Shown here: in pieces, positions 7,519-16,007 of the stretch
Layout: every line of letters begins with the position of its first letter
Numbering within the stretch: position 1 is the first letter of the stretch
Assembly (NCBI GenBank): GCA_023429995.1
Contig: JAEZCE010000028.1
Location: 1 to 54,539 of the forward strand
Length of the DNA stretch: 54,539 nt
From: Bacillota bacterium
Lineage (GTDB): Bacteria > Bacillota > UBA4882 > UBA8346
Direction of reading: 5' to 3'
Made by a program: the position numbers and the translations under genes
Notes under the pieces: model-generated
Database searches by the model: none
What the model was told of the DNA's origin: nothing
Seen by the model: the letters and a program-made list of their open reading frames with translations, nothing else

Positions 7519-8231
7519 CACAGCTCCCCTTTCCGTTCCATTGTTTCAAGCCGTGTTAAAAAAGTATCCATCCATTGGTTGGTCTCCCCGAAATATTCGG
7601 AATTAGCCAGGATCTTTTCGGCTGATTCCACATAGGGGCCGGGCTTCATTTCATCCGCGCAGTTTTGGAGCAGGTTTCCGACGATTTCCGGAGTATTTTC
7701 CAAATGGAATTGAAAACCAATCACCCGCCTTTGATAAATAAAGGCCTGATGCCGGCAAGCTTCGCTCTCGGCCAATAAAACGGCTTCCGCCGGCAGAGAA
7801 CCGAAAGTGTCGCCATGCCATTGGAAGACCCGGGTCCGCCGGGGGAAAAACGAAAATAACGGCGATGCCATAGCTTCCTCACTCCAACGGATTGGAAACC
7901 AGCCGATTTCAACTACGGGATTGCGTGTTACCTGGCCCCCAATCACTTCGGCAATCAGCTGAGCGCCCAAACAAAATCCCAGCACCACTTTTCCCCCGGC
8001 GATACTTTCCCCGATAAATCTTTTCTCTTCGGCAAGCCAGGGGTATTGCGCCTCTTCATCAACATTCATCGGGCCGCCCATGATCAGGAGCCAATCAAAA
8101 TCATCCTGATCCGGAAACCTTTGATCTTGGTAGACCAAATTACTACTGACAAAATGCCCTTTCGTCCTGGCCCAATCTAAAACTGTTCCGGGGTTTTCAA
8201 AGGGAACGTGTTGCAAGTAATGAATCCTCAT
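7518..8231 (-). CDS. Class I glutamine amidotransferase-like protein
   Basis: A 237-aa GATase1 domain, stand-alone: LLIMGGPMNVDEE (about 48-60), nucleophile elbow GFCLGAQ with Cys87, IGWFPI, WHGDTF and the catalytic His in GFQFHLE (about 172-178). It belongs to the GMP-synthase-like group of small amidotransferases of mixed function, which release ammonia from glutamine or act as gamma-glutamyl peptidases. It has no synthetase partner here. Its place in the anf operon suggests a link to nitrogen status or to a modification, but the substrate is unknown. It overlaps the next gene by 1 nt. Confidence 0.82.
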   Translation of the reverse strand: MRIHYLQHVPFENPGTVLDWARTKGHFVSSNLVYQDQRFPDQDDFDWLLIMGGPMNVDEEAQYPWLAEEKRFIGESIAGGKVVLGFCLGAQLIAEVIGGQVTRNPVVEIGWFPIRWSEEAMASPLFSFFPRRTRVFQWHGDTFGSLPAEAVLLAESEACRHQAFIYQRRVIGFQFHLENTPEIVGNLLQNCADEMKPGPYVESAEKILANSEYFGETNQWMDTFLTRLETMERKGEL

Positions 8232-8248
8232 GAATTTTCACCCGTCCT

Positions 8249-8299
8249 TTAATCAATCCAATGTTTATTTCCTTTCGCCATGGCGATACCTATAATCAT
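8249..8299 (-). CDS. Possible 16-aa micro-ORF between nifB and the amidotransferase gene
   Basis: ATG at 8299, 16 codons (MIIGIAMAKGNKHWID), TAA at 8249-8251. AAGGAGA lies 8 nt upstream, which is ideal spacing and much better than chance would usually give. It lies 111 nt after nifB and 17 nt before the next start, so it could be a leader peptide coupling the downstream accessory genes. No homologue is recognised. Confidence 0.35.
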   Translation of the reverse strand: MIIGIAMAKGNKHWID

Positions 8300-8410
8300 T
8301 TCAGTCATCTCCTTGATTTATAAATTCACCTGAATAATTCTTTCGACCGTAATCACGGAACGAAACAAATTTGCCGCCACGGCACAGACAACACAGAGAA
8401 AACTTTAATT

Positions 8411-9370
8411 TCACGCTACACCTGGGTTGGACGGCTGAAAATTATTTCCCCTACCGATTGTGGCCGGAGCCTTTTTTGCATCATCACCGAATCGGCAAGC
8501 AATGTCCCGTTCCAGCAAGCCGATGGCATCGGCCCGGCATTGCTGGCAATGGCACATCTGTTGAATATCCTTCCGGCATATTTCCCGCAGGCTCTTCAGT
8601 TCCTCCGGGCTTGGCGGAGCCATAGCCTGAAAGCGGCTACCCTGAGCCGGAATCAGTGGAATGATATTGGTCATGAACACTCCCAATTCTTTGGCCTTTT
8701 TCACTACCAATGGAATATGGGTGGCGTTGATACCGGGAATCATCACGATGTTCACTTTCACGCAAACATTTTTCCCAACCAAATAACGGATGCCTTCGAT
8801 TTGGTTTTCAATCAAAATTTTAGCAGCCTCGACGCCGGTAAGCCGTTTTCCCCGGAAATCGACAAAATGATAAATAGCGGCTCCTATCTCCGGATCGACA
8901 CAATTGAGGGTAACGGTAATGTGGCTGACTCCCAACGCTACCAGTTCCGGCCCGTATTGTGGAAGCATCAATCCATTTGTGGAGAGACAAAACAGGCAAT
9001 CCCGATCCTCCTGGCGAATCAAAGCAAGGGTCAATCGTGTTTGCTCCCAATTGGCCAAGGCATCTCCGGGACCGGCGATACCAACCACCGATAGATTGGG
9101 CAAGGCCCGCTTGACTTGGATGAACTTATCTCTGGCCGCTTCGGGGTTTAAAATTTCACTGGTAACTCCGGGCCGGCTTTCATTGACACAGTCGAATTTA
9201 CGGTTGCAATAATGACATTGAATATTGCAAGCGGGAGCCACCGGTAAATGCATCCGGGCATACTGATGAGCCGCGTTCACCGAATAACAGGGATGTTTAG
9301 CCGTGGCGTTCGACAATTTTCCCGTCCCATTTTCCACCGCATCCTGTGATGACAAGTTTCCCCGAGACAT
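8411..9370 (-). CDS. nifB: NifB, radical-SAM FeS-cluster (NifB-co) synthase, without NifX-like domain
   Basis: NifB fuses two [4Fe-4S] units and inserts carbide to make the 8Fe precursor used by all nitrogenase cofactors, including FeFe-co. The 319-aa protein has the radical-SAM motif CNIQCHYC (Cys48, Cys52, Cys55), further conserved CVNESRPGVTSE, GIAGPGDALAN, STNGLMLP and ITVTLNCVDPEIGA, and a C-terminal CHCQQCRADAIG. The protein ends there, so the NifX-like domain of longer NifBs is absent. The ATG at 9370 is taken; a TTG at 9379 close to AAGGAG is possible. No nifEN is present, as expected for an Fe-only system. Confidence 0.93.
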   Translation of the reverse strand: MSRGNLSSQDAVENGTGKLSNATAKHPCYSVNAAHQYARMHLPVAPACNIQCHYCNRKFDCVNESRPGVTSEILNPEAARDKFIQVKRALPNLSVVGIAGPGDALANWEQTRLTLALIRQEDRDCLFCLSTNGLMLPQYGPELVALGVSHITVTLNCVDPEIGAAIYHFVDFRGKRLTGVEAAKILIENQIEGIRYLVGKNVCVKVNIVMIPGINATHIPLVVKKAKELGVFMTNIIPLIPAQGSRFQAMAPPSPEELKSLREICRKDIQQMCHCQQCRADAIGLLERDIACRFGDDAKKAPATIGRGNNFQPSNPGVA

Positions 9371-9424
9371 TATGCTCAACCCCTCTCCTTCTGCCGGATT
9401 CAGACTATCGGAAAATCTATCGCG

Positions 9425-10813
9425 TTACCATACATTCAGAATCCATTCCCTGTTTTTCTTATATTCCATATCGCTAAAAATGGTATTGGCCATCAATTCA
9501 CCCAACCAGATGGCTCCACTGTAGCCAACCACGGGATGGCGATACATGCCCGCCCGGTCGTATACGGGAAACCCTACCCGCGCCATTGGGATTTTGTAAT
9601 CGACCGAGACAAAACGCCCCTTGGAATGCCCCAAAATAAGATCCAATTGCAATCCCTTGTTTTTGATCCGGTCTTCCAATTCCCACAAGTCGGCGTTCAT
9701 TATAATTTCCATATCAAAATCAATATTGGCCTGAAGTTCCTTGATCCGGAGGTCATTTGGATAATTGGTATTGTCGTCCCCGAGGAGCAACAAGACCGGC
9801 TTCATCTCCAAATCGAGGCAAAACTGGGCCAGACCAATGACCAGGTCGGCGTTACCGTAAATGGCAACCCGTTTATCGGCTAGAAACATATGGGTCAGAT
9901 CCGTCAAAGCGTCAATGGCTATCCCCCGTTCCCGGACCAGCGACTCCGGAATGGCTTTCCCAGTCATGGTTCTTACATTTTGTAAAAACGTATCTGTATT
10001 CCGGATCCCGATAGGTATCGGTCCGATAACGGCCGGAACACCGAATTCGTCTTCAAGGTAACGCGCGGCTTTTCCGCCTTCATAGCGGTTGAGGGCAATC
10101 GTTCCGATGGCATTGGCGGTATCCCGCAAATCCTCAATGGTTGTATCACCGTGCGAAGTTTCATTCCCTTCCGGCATCAAGGGAGAATCGAAACTTTCAA
10201 TTTCAAAAAGCACGTTGGCTTCCACTCGCATTTCGGAAAGAAGATGCTTCAGAGCCGTTACATCGCCGGGATTGGCCCATCCGGTTATCAGATTGATTTT
10301 TCCGTTGGGTTCGCCTTTTTTAGCAAAATAGGTAACGAAATCATTGACAGCCACATCGTATCCGCTCACCATGCTTCCTTTAAAGCTCGGCGTATGAATG
10401 GGGATTAAATAGACCTCCCGGCCGGGGTATTTTTCTTTCAAAAGCCCTTCATTGAGTTTGCGGACCACGCCATCCACATCGTCGCCGATCACTTCGGTGG
10501 AACAAGTTGTGATGATGGGAATCACTTTTACCTTGGGATAGCGCATTAAAAGGACATCGATCCCTTCTTCGACCCGGTTCAAGGCGCCGAAGACCGCGCC
10601 ATCTTCATGGAGAGAAGATGAGGCCAATTCAAAACTTTCTTTAAAATGTTGGGAAAACAGCAAACGGACAAACATGACGCAGCCTTGGCCCCCGTGGACC
10701 AAGCCGATACAATCCTTAATTCCAATGCTGGCATATTGAGCGCCGCAAGGTTGACAGGTGAAGATGGGATTGATAACGCCAACCCTTTCCTTTTGCTTTA
10801 ATTCACAGGACAT
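9425..10813 (-). CDS. anfK: AnfK, Fe-only nitrogenase beta subunit
   Basis: With AnfD and AnfG it forms the catalytic FeFe protein that reduces N2 and makes extra H2. At 462 aa it is the short beta subunit typical of Anf. Landmarks: FTCQPCGAQYASIGI and GLVHGGQGCVMFVRLLFSQHF near the N-terminus with P-cluster cysteines (about Cys20 and Cys45), and IITTCSTEVIGDDVDGVV with the third. AAGGAGCAATATC precedes the ATG. It starts 14 nt after anfG. Confidence 0.97.
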   Translation of the reverse strand: MSCELKQKERVGVINPIFTCQPCGAQYASIGIKDCIGLVHGGQGCVMFVRLLFSQHFKESFELASSSLHEDGAVFGALNRVEEGIDVLLMRYPKVKVIPIITTCSTEVIGDDVDGVVRKLNEGLLKEKYPGREVYLIPIHTPSFKGSMVSGYDVAVNDFVTYFAKKGEPNGKINLITGWANPGDVTALKHLLSEMRVEANVLFEIESFDSPLMPEGNETSHGDTTIEDLRDTANAIGTIALNRYEGGKAARYLEDEFGVPAVIGPIPIGIRNTDTFLQNVRTMTGKAIPESLVRERGIAIDALTDLTHMFLADKRVAIYGNADLVIGLAQFCLDLEMKPVLLLLGDDNTNYPNDLRIKELQANIDFDMEIIMNADLWELEDRIKNKGLQLDLILGHSKGRFVSVDYKIPMARVGFPVYDRAGMYRHPVVGYSGAIWLGELMANTIFSDMEYKKNREWILNVW

Positions 10814-10827
10814 GATATTGCTCCTTC

Positions 10828-11187
10828 CTAATAAAGCGGATCAGTGAGTTCCGCATTCAACGATCCCTTAATCATCAAGAAATCCATCCGGTCTTTAAGT
10901 CCTTGCATCAGCAGTTTGATTTCCGCTTTATCCATTGCGGCCAGCCAAGGGAACAGACTTTTATAAGCCTCCGCCAGACAGACGGCATCCACCCAATAAC
11001 ATTTATCGGCCGGAGTCCCGGTCTCCACAGGCTCATCACATAGGATCTGCATGGTCTTGATGAGAATTCCTTCGTTTTGTTTTTCCCGGTCCCAGGCCCG
11101 GGAATGAAACTGCCACAGGCATTTTTTCATAATATAATTTACCAACTGCTCAATATGTTCTTTCATCAAATCTTCGGTATTTTCCAT
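10828..11187 (-). CDS. anfG: AnfG, Fe-only nitrogenase delta subunit
   Basis: The small third subunit found only in vanadium and Fe-only nitrogenases, needed for stable cofactor-loaded enzyme. It is 119 aa, the usual length, with the family signature QFHSRAWDREKQNEGIL (about 26-42) and the C-terminal LKDRMDFLMIKGSLNAELTD. It lies between anfD (18 nt before) and anfK (14 nt after), the standard D-G-K order. Confidence 0.97.
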   Translation of the reverse strand: MENTEDLMKEHIEQLVNYIMKKCLWQFHSRAWDREKQNEGILIKTMQILCDEPVETGTPADKCYWVDAVCLAEAYKSLFPWLAAMDKAEIKLLMQGLKDRMDFLMIKGSLNAELTDPLY

Positions 11188-11205
11188 ATCGTCATCCCTC
11201 CACCA

Positions 11206-12771
11206 TTACACCGCTGGAACCTGTTTGGCCACAGGAAACTCCGGATAGGTCTTCCGGCTCAAATCAGCGATAATATCATATTTGCCGGTATATTCCCGGA
11301 GCGTTTTGGAGGACTTGACCTCCTCGCTCAAATTAACGTCGGAAAGCATCCTCTGAGTCACAAATCCTTTGTCGGTCGGTATCTCTTCCTTGCTAATATC
11401 CAACAACGAGAGTTGATGGATGGGCGAATAAATCCCGTTGTAAATATCCCGGGCGAAACGGACCCACCCTTCAAACCCCTTCCAGGGTCCGTTATGATAG
11501 GCATGAGCATTCAGATAGGGGACCCGGATTTTTTTGGCGACTTCTCCCGGCCGTTTGCCGGTAAAGATGATATCCGGCTTTAGCGTCTCCATCGCTTCCA
11601 GTCCCTCAAGCTCGTTGGGATCGTCGATGGCCAAAGCCCCTTCTTCACAGCGGGATATTCCTTTTTCCATATCGCCTTGGTGGCCGAACTTGGTATACAC
11701 CGACACCACTTCGACTCCCATTTCCTCATGAATTACGTTAGCCCAATGCCATAACTTGGAACCGCCCGGCCAGAGGCATACCTTTTTACCGCGCAGGCGT
11801 TCCTTGTACCAGTCCAATTCCGGTTTCCAGCGGGCTGTCTCTTCGTCAATAATCGCTTGGGCCCGGTCTTCGATGCCAAAAAAGAGACCGATTTTCCGCA
11901 GGGAAAGTGATAAGGGCATAAAGCCAAATCCATCAATGTCCAACCTGGGAATGCCGTAGCGCTTCCGCAACTCATTACAAATGTATTCAGCCGACCGGGC
12001 GCATTCCAGCACATTTAAATGAGCCCGGTGCATCCCCCGGAGATCGTCGTAAGAGCCGTTGCCCGTAAAAGTGGACAACACCTGAATTCCCATTCTTTTA
12101 AAATAATCGTCCATGACCACCTGGTCGCCCTGAATGTTATATTCGCCGACATAGTTGATCACATAGTCGCTGGTGATTTTCGGTTCGACCGTCCCCACCT
12201 TTTGGGTAAGCCAGGCGATATTGATTTTATGATGTCCCCCCGACTGGCTTGGGCCTCCAAATCCCGGCGAGTTGCAGACAAAGATATCGACATCCGGCAT
12301 TTCTTCCATGACTTCATCGGCGATAGCGTTCATATCATCGCCGATTAATGCCGAGGCGCAGGTCTGATAGATAGTCATCCGTTTCATATTCGGAAAGGCC
12401 TTGAAAGCCTCGACGATATTTTGCTTCAACATCTTTTCCGCGCCAAATACGATGTTTTTCTCCTTCATATCCGTGGCAAAAGTATATTTGAGCTGAAAGT
12501 TGTCATTGTCGCTGATATACCGTTTAGTTTGCCAGGTATCATAGGTACAGCCTACCGGCCCATGACTCATATGAATGACATCTTTCATCGGGGTACCGAT
12601 AACATGCTTCGCCCCGCAATAAGCGCAACCGCGCTCCGAGATTGAACCGGGAATCGTATTCAAATATCCCAGGGGAAGGGCATCGGTCAGATTTTCGCCG
12701 GGCCCTTTGAAGACTGCGTGTTTTCCCCGCTCAGGTATACATTCACTGCATTTAAACAAATGATAAGGCAT
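11206..12771 (-). CDS. anfD: AnfD, Fe-only nitrogenase alpha subunit
   Basis: This subunit carries the FeFe cofactor. It is 521 aa, as usual for Anf. P-cluster cysteines are Cys49 (ERGCAYCGAKH), Cys75 (HGPVGC) and one in YQTCASALIGDD. FeFe-co ligands are expected at the Cys of NVLECARS and the His of NAHAYHNGPWKG. The run QSGGHHKINIAWLTQKVGT and the C-terminal DKGFVTQRMLSDVNL mark AnfD rather than NifD or VnfD. Strong AAGGAGGGG before the ATG. It lies 37 nt after anfH. Confidence 0.98.
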   Translation of the reverse strand: MPYHLFKCSECIPERGKHAVFKGPGENLTDALPLGYLNTIPGSISERGCAYCGAKHVIGTPMKDVIHMSHGPVGCTYDTWQTKRYISDNDNFQLKYTFATDMKEKNIVFGAEKMLKQNIVEAFKAFPNMKRMTIYQTCASALIGDDMNAIADEVMEEMPDVDIFVCNSPGFGGPSQSGGHHKINIAWLTQKVGTVEPKITSDYVINYVGEYNIQGDQVVMDDYFKRMGIQVLSTFTGNGSYDDLRGMHRAHLNVLECARSAEYICNELRKRYGIPRLDIDGFGFMPLSLSLRKIGLFFGIEDRAQAIIDEETARWKPELDWYKERLRGKKVCLWPGGSKLWHWANVIHEEMGVEVVSVYTKFGHQGDMEKGISRCEEGALAIDDPNELEGLEAMETLKPDIIFTGKRPGEVAKKIRVPYLNAHAYHNGPWKGFEGWVRFARDIYNGIYSPIHQLSLLDISKEEIPTDKGFVTQRMLSDVNLSEEVKSSKTLREYTGKYDIIADLSRKTYPEFPVAKQVPAV

Positions 12772-12808
12772 GATAGGTCCCCTCCTTTTTTCATTACATC
12801 GGATTGCT

Positions 12809-13633
12809 CTAATCAGAGATGCCGTATTTGACGACCATGGCCTCTAATTCGTCCATTTTCAGGGGTTGTGGGACGACAAAATTTTGGTTCTCGATGATTT
12901 TCTGGGCCAATTCCCCGTATTCTTTGGCCTGATTACATTCCGCATCGTAGTCAACCACGGTCTTTTTGTTAAATTCGGCTTTTTGAACAATATTATCACG
13001 GGGTACAAAATGAATCATTTGGGTACCGATGGCCGCAGTAAATTCTTCAAGAAATTCGGCTTCCCGGTCAACTTTGCGGCTGTTGCAAATGATCCCGCCA
13101 AGACGGACACCGCTTTGTTTGGCGTATTTCAGCAAGCCTTTGCAGATATTGTTTGCCGCGTAAATGGCCATCATCTCGCCGGAGGCTACGATATAAACTT
13201 CCTGAGCCTTGCCATCCCGGATCGGCATGGCAAAACCGCCGCAAACCACGTCGCCTAATACATCAAAAAAAACAAAGTCCAAATCTTCCGTATATGCGCC
13301 ATTTTTTTCCATCAAATCGATGGCCGTAATGACGCCCCGGCCGGCGCAACCGACCCCGGGTTCAGGACCACCAGACTCAACGCAGCGAATCCCCTTAAAC
13401 CCATTTTTAACAACACCCGCCACGGTGATTTTTTCCTCGCCCTCTTCCCGCAACATATCCATGAGGGTTCTTTGATTCATCCCTCCCAAGATTAAGCGGG
13501 TAGAATCCGCTTTCGGGTCACAGCCGTGAATGAATACCTTTTGATTGTAAAAATGGGCCATCGCCGCCGCCGTATTTTGCTGGGTGGTGGATTTACCGAT
13601 ACCGCCTTTTCCGTAAAATGCAATTTTTCTCAT
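12809..13633 (-). CDS. anfH: AnfH, Fe-only nitrogenase iron protein (dinitrogenase reductase)
   Basis: ATP-driven electron donor to AnfDGK and also helper in cofactor synthesis. The 274-aa protein has the P-loop YGKGGIGKST (residues 7-16), [4Fe-4S] ligands Cys96 (GVGCAGRG) and Cys131 (GDVVCGGFAMP), and Arg99, the position ADP-ribosylated by DraT in species that have it (no draTG here). Assigned to the Anf branch mainly from its operon. First gene, with AAAGGAGATCTGAAC before ATG and a leader of about 166 nt from the predicted promoter. Confidence 0.97.
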   Translation of the reverse strand: MRKIAFYGKGGIGKSTTQQNTAAAMAHFYNQKVFIHGCDPKADSTRLILGGMNQRTLMDMLREEGEEKITVAGVVKNGFKGIRCVESGGPEPGVGCAGRGVITAIDLMEKNGAYTEDLDFVFFDVLGDVVCGGFAMPIRDGKAQEVYIVASGEMMAIYAANNICKGLLKYAKQSGVRLGGIICNSRKVDREAEFLEEFTAAIGTQMIHFVPRDNIVQKAEFNKKTVVDYDAECNQAKEYGELAQKIIENQNFVVPQPLKMDELEAMVVKYGISD

Positions 13634-13805
13634 GTTCAGATCTCCTTTATAATTTTTAGTCCCTGTTATTGCCTAGACATAGATTATAAATGCGCCTCCC
13701 TTCAAAATTTCAACATGGACAATTTTACTTGTAATGTACGTGTTAAGTTTTTGCCGCTACTAAATTTATAATTAACTCAAACAAATCAAAACATCTTATG
13801 AGGGT

Positions 13806-13834
13806 ATTTTATGGTAGTTTTTGAAAGGTGTCAA
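13806..13834 (-). promoter_or_regulatory. anf operon promoter, sigma70 type
   Basis: On the minus strand TTGACA (13834-13829), exactly 17 nt, then TAAAAT (13811-13806); one base from consensus overall. Start of transcription near 13799. No TGGCAC-N5-TTGCA (sigma54) element is seen between anfH and the divergent gene, and no AnfA/NifA-type activator gene lies in the window. Confidence 0.65.
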
Positions 13835-13840
13835 CTATTA

Positions 13841-13863
13841 TTATGTTAAATATTATGACATAT
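13841..13863. promoter_or_regulatory. Putative Mo-responsive operator upstream of anfH
   Basis: TTATGTTAA (13841-13849) and ATGACATATA (13854-13863) occur side by side directly upstream of the anfH -35. The same TTATGTTA(A) motif occurs several times, and ATGACATATA once (inverted, 2894-2903), in the modA/mop control region. A related TGTCATATAT lies at 13939-13948. Position suggests an activator or a repressor acting upstream; the protein that binds is inferred, not shown. Confidence 0.45.
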
Positions 13864-13962
13864 AGTTAACAAAATTTGAAAATATGTCTTCTGCCTTCTT
13901 TTTTTCTTTCCGATATTGCCAATATAATGTTATATGTGTGTCATATATTTCTCGATTCAACC

Positions 13963-13991
13963 TTGAAGTATTTGGACTTCTATCGTATAAT
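13963..13991 (+). promoter_or_regulatory. Promoter of the divergent methyltransferase gene
   Basis: TTGAAG (13963-13968), 17 nt, TATAAT (13986-13991). The ATG is about 60 nt downstream of the predicted start. TGTCATATAT (13939-13948) sits just ahead of the -35. Confidence 0.6.
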
Positions 13992-14057
13992 GACAATAAG
14001 TTAGTTTTAATTAGTTTTAGTTTATTTAAATTACTATTTTCGTCAGGAGGTCCGGAG

Positions 14058-14720
14058 ATGATAAATAATTCTTTAGTACCACCCTCTATGGATCATCTTT
14101 CTCTTCAACCTGTAAAACGCAAATTACCATTCTCATCCCACTGGGCGGTTGCTCAGGATATCATCCGGCAAACAGGCATCCGGGAAGGAAACTTCTTGGA
14201 GATCAACGGTGATCATTGCTACTTCGGAATCGCCATGGCTCAACTTACCCCTATGCAAATATACTTGATGGAAAAATCGGAACCTGTAATTGAGCATGTT
14301 AATTTCCATTTGAAACAGAATCATATGGTAGACCAAATCAAGCTTATCAAGGGTGATCCTCTGCAAATTCCCATATCTGACCGCGAAATGAACTTGGTGG
14401 TCTTTCGAAAATCAATTTTCAGTTGGAAAAGTCCATTCCGGACTTTTCAGGAAATCTACCGGGTTTTGGCGCCAGGCGGGACTGCTTACCTTGGAGATGA
14501 TTCTTGGGACGGGCAAAAGTGGAACAGCATTGAAAAGAGGTTAAAAGATTATGGAATTCAATTATCGGAACAGCTTAACGGAGGCATCTGGAGAAACCGA
14601 ATGGAAAAAATCCGGGAGAAAATCATTCAAGCCGGGATTCAATCTTTTGACATGGTTTGCAACGGCGATGGCCTGCAGATCATTATCCGCAGGCCGGGAG
14701 AACAAGAACAAGTATCTTAA
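14058..14720 (+). CDS. Class I SAM-dependent methyltransferase-like protein
   Basis: A 220-aa Rossmann-type methyltransferase. Motif I is unusual (NFLEINGDHCYFGIAMA in place of a GxGxG loop), followed by acidic LMEKSEP, motif II-like KGDPLQIPISDREMNLVVF and motif III FQEIYRVLAPGGTAYLGDD. ATG 14058 has AGGAGG 7 nt upstream; an upstream in-frame extension to 13884 runs through the promoter and is rejected. It diverges from anfH with its own promoter, so a role in or near nitrogen fixation is plausible. The substrate is unknown, and the weak motif I leaves SAM binding uncertain. Confidence 0.75.
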   Translation: MINNSLVPPSMDHLSLQPVKRKLPFSSHWAVAQDIIRQTGIREGNFLEINGDHCYFGIAMAQLTPMQIYLMEKSEPVIEHVNFHLKQNHMVDQIKLIKGDPLQIPISDREMNLVVFRKSIFSWKSPFRTFQEIYRVLAPGGTAYLGDDSWDGQKWNSIEKRLKDYGIQLSEQLNGGIWRNRMEKIREKIIQAGIQSFDMVCNGDGLQIIIRRPGEQEQVS

Positions 14721-14890
14721 CGGTATGTATATTCGTAAACAGCTTTATAAGTTGCAGGAATTGCCTTTATTCCTCTAAAAAAAGGAAGAACGTTACCGGC
14801 AGTTCAGGAATGGTTTTTGCCTTTTTATTCAATCGCCCGGATCTTTTCGGCGACTTGGAAAGTTAGAGTGGCGATTGGTTTTAAATCATT

Positions 14891-15910
14891 TCACAGAAAG
14901 ATCTTTTGATTTTCCCGGGATGATCGGTAGACACCCAACACCATTTCCAAGGCTTTCCGGCCTTCCGGACCATCAACAACCACCGGCCGGTCATGAAGCA
15001 CACATTCATAGAATTCTCTGATCTGGTGGGAATGATGAGTTCCCCAATAGTCAGGTTCCGAATGGTTATTTCCAACCGGTTTCGAAAGGGGCAGGATTTT
15101 TTGGGCGACTTCATCGATGACGATAGTGACTTCAAACCCTTTTATATTTACTTTTCCCCGCTCGCCCATGATCTCAATCTGGATCGGCGCGTTCTGGGTA
15201 TAATAATTACAGGCAAACAAGGAGTAAACACAGCCGTTTTGAAAGCCGATCACCGCGTCGGCCACGTCTTCCACGGCCACGCTTTTCAGGATGCGGTTGT
15301 CAATATGCCCGTGAATCCATTGGACTGGGCTGCCCACCAGATATTGTACCAGATCAATACTATGGATAGCCTGATCCATCAACACTCCTCCGCCTTCCTT
15401 CTCCCAACTGCCTTTCCAATCGCATTCATAATAGGAAGGCGGCCGCCACCAGGTCAGATGGGACCAAGCCCCTACGATTTTTCCCAAAGCACCGCTTTCG
15501 ATAACTCTTTTGGCTTCAATCACCCCTTCAATGTACCGGTTTTGAAAAATCACTCCCAGTTTTCTACCCTGTTTACGGGCAGTTTCGATCATGCTATCCG
15601 CATCAGCCAAATTGATAGCCATGGGCTTTTCGGTAAGAACATCAAAACCCGCTTCCAAACACTGGGTCACCTGATCTTTATGAAGAAAATGGGGAGTGCA
15701 GATATGAACCACATCCAAATCCTGGTGTAAAAGATCGGCGAGGTTTTCAGAATACCCTCCGCCAAAATCTTTCATAAAGGTTTCGGCCCGTTCACCCCGT
15801 TTATCAACGGCAAATCGTACTTCCACCAAATCCTGACATTTTTGAAAGGCTTTCCGGTAGACTTCTGCGATTCTGCCGCAGCCGACTATCGCTACTTTTA
15901 GTTTAGCCAT
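14891..15910 (-). CDS. Gfo/Idh/MocA-family NAD(P)-dependent oxidoreductase (1)
   Basis: The 339-aa protein has an N-terminal Rossmann fold (KVAIVGCGRIAEVYRKAF, residues 4-21), the EKPMA motif with catalytic Lys, and DQAIHSIDLVQYLVG, the conserved Asp/His site. Family members oxidise or reduce sugar hydroxyls, often at C3. ATG 15910 follows AAGGAGGGCACC; the longer frame to 15961 is rejected. It is cut off from the other sugar genes by 780 bp of repeats but points the same way. See the lgd-like pathway suggestion. Confidence 0.88.
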   Translation of the reverse strand: MAKLKVAIVGCGRIAEVYRKAFQKCQDLVEVRFAVDKRGERAETFMKDFGGGYSENLADLLHQDLDVVHICTPHFLHKDQVTQCLEAGFDVLTEKPMAINLADADSMIETARKQGRKLGVIFQNRYIEGVIEAKRVIESGALGKIVGAWSHLTWWRPPSYYECDWKGSWEKEGGGVLMDQAIHSIDLVQYLVGSPVQWIHGHIDNRILKSVAVEDVADAVIGFQNGCVYSLFACNYYTQNAPIQIEIMGERGKVNIKGFEVTIVIDEVAQKILPLSKPVGNNHSEPDYWGTHHSHQIREFYECVLHDRPVVVDGPEGRKALEMVLGVYRSSRENQKIFL

Positions 15911-16007
15911 GGTGCCCTCCTTAAAAATTGTCAAATATACAGTTCCAATATTAAAACCCAAGCACTGTCATGTTTTCCTATTTAGAAAATACTTTTGCCT
16001 AAATTCT

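Noticed and set aside
12809..13633. nifH of a Mo nitrogenase, or vnfH
   Set aside because: Downstream genes are clearly AnfD (Fe-only signatures), AnfG and AnfK, followed by anfO.
13884..14057. N-terminal extension of the methyltransferase gene
   Set aside because: Covers the promoter (TTGAAG-N17-TATAAT) and a perfect AGGAGG site; translation should begin at 14058.
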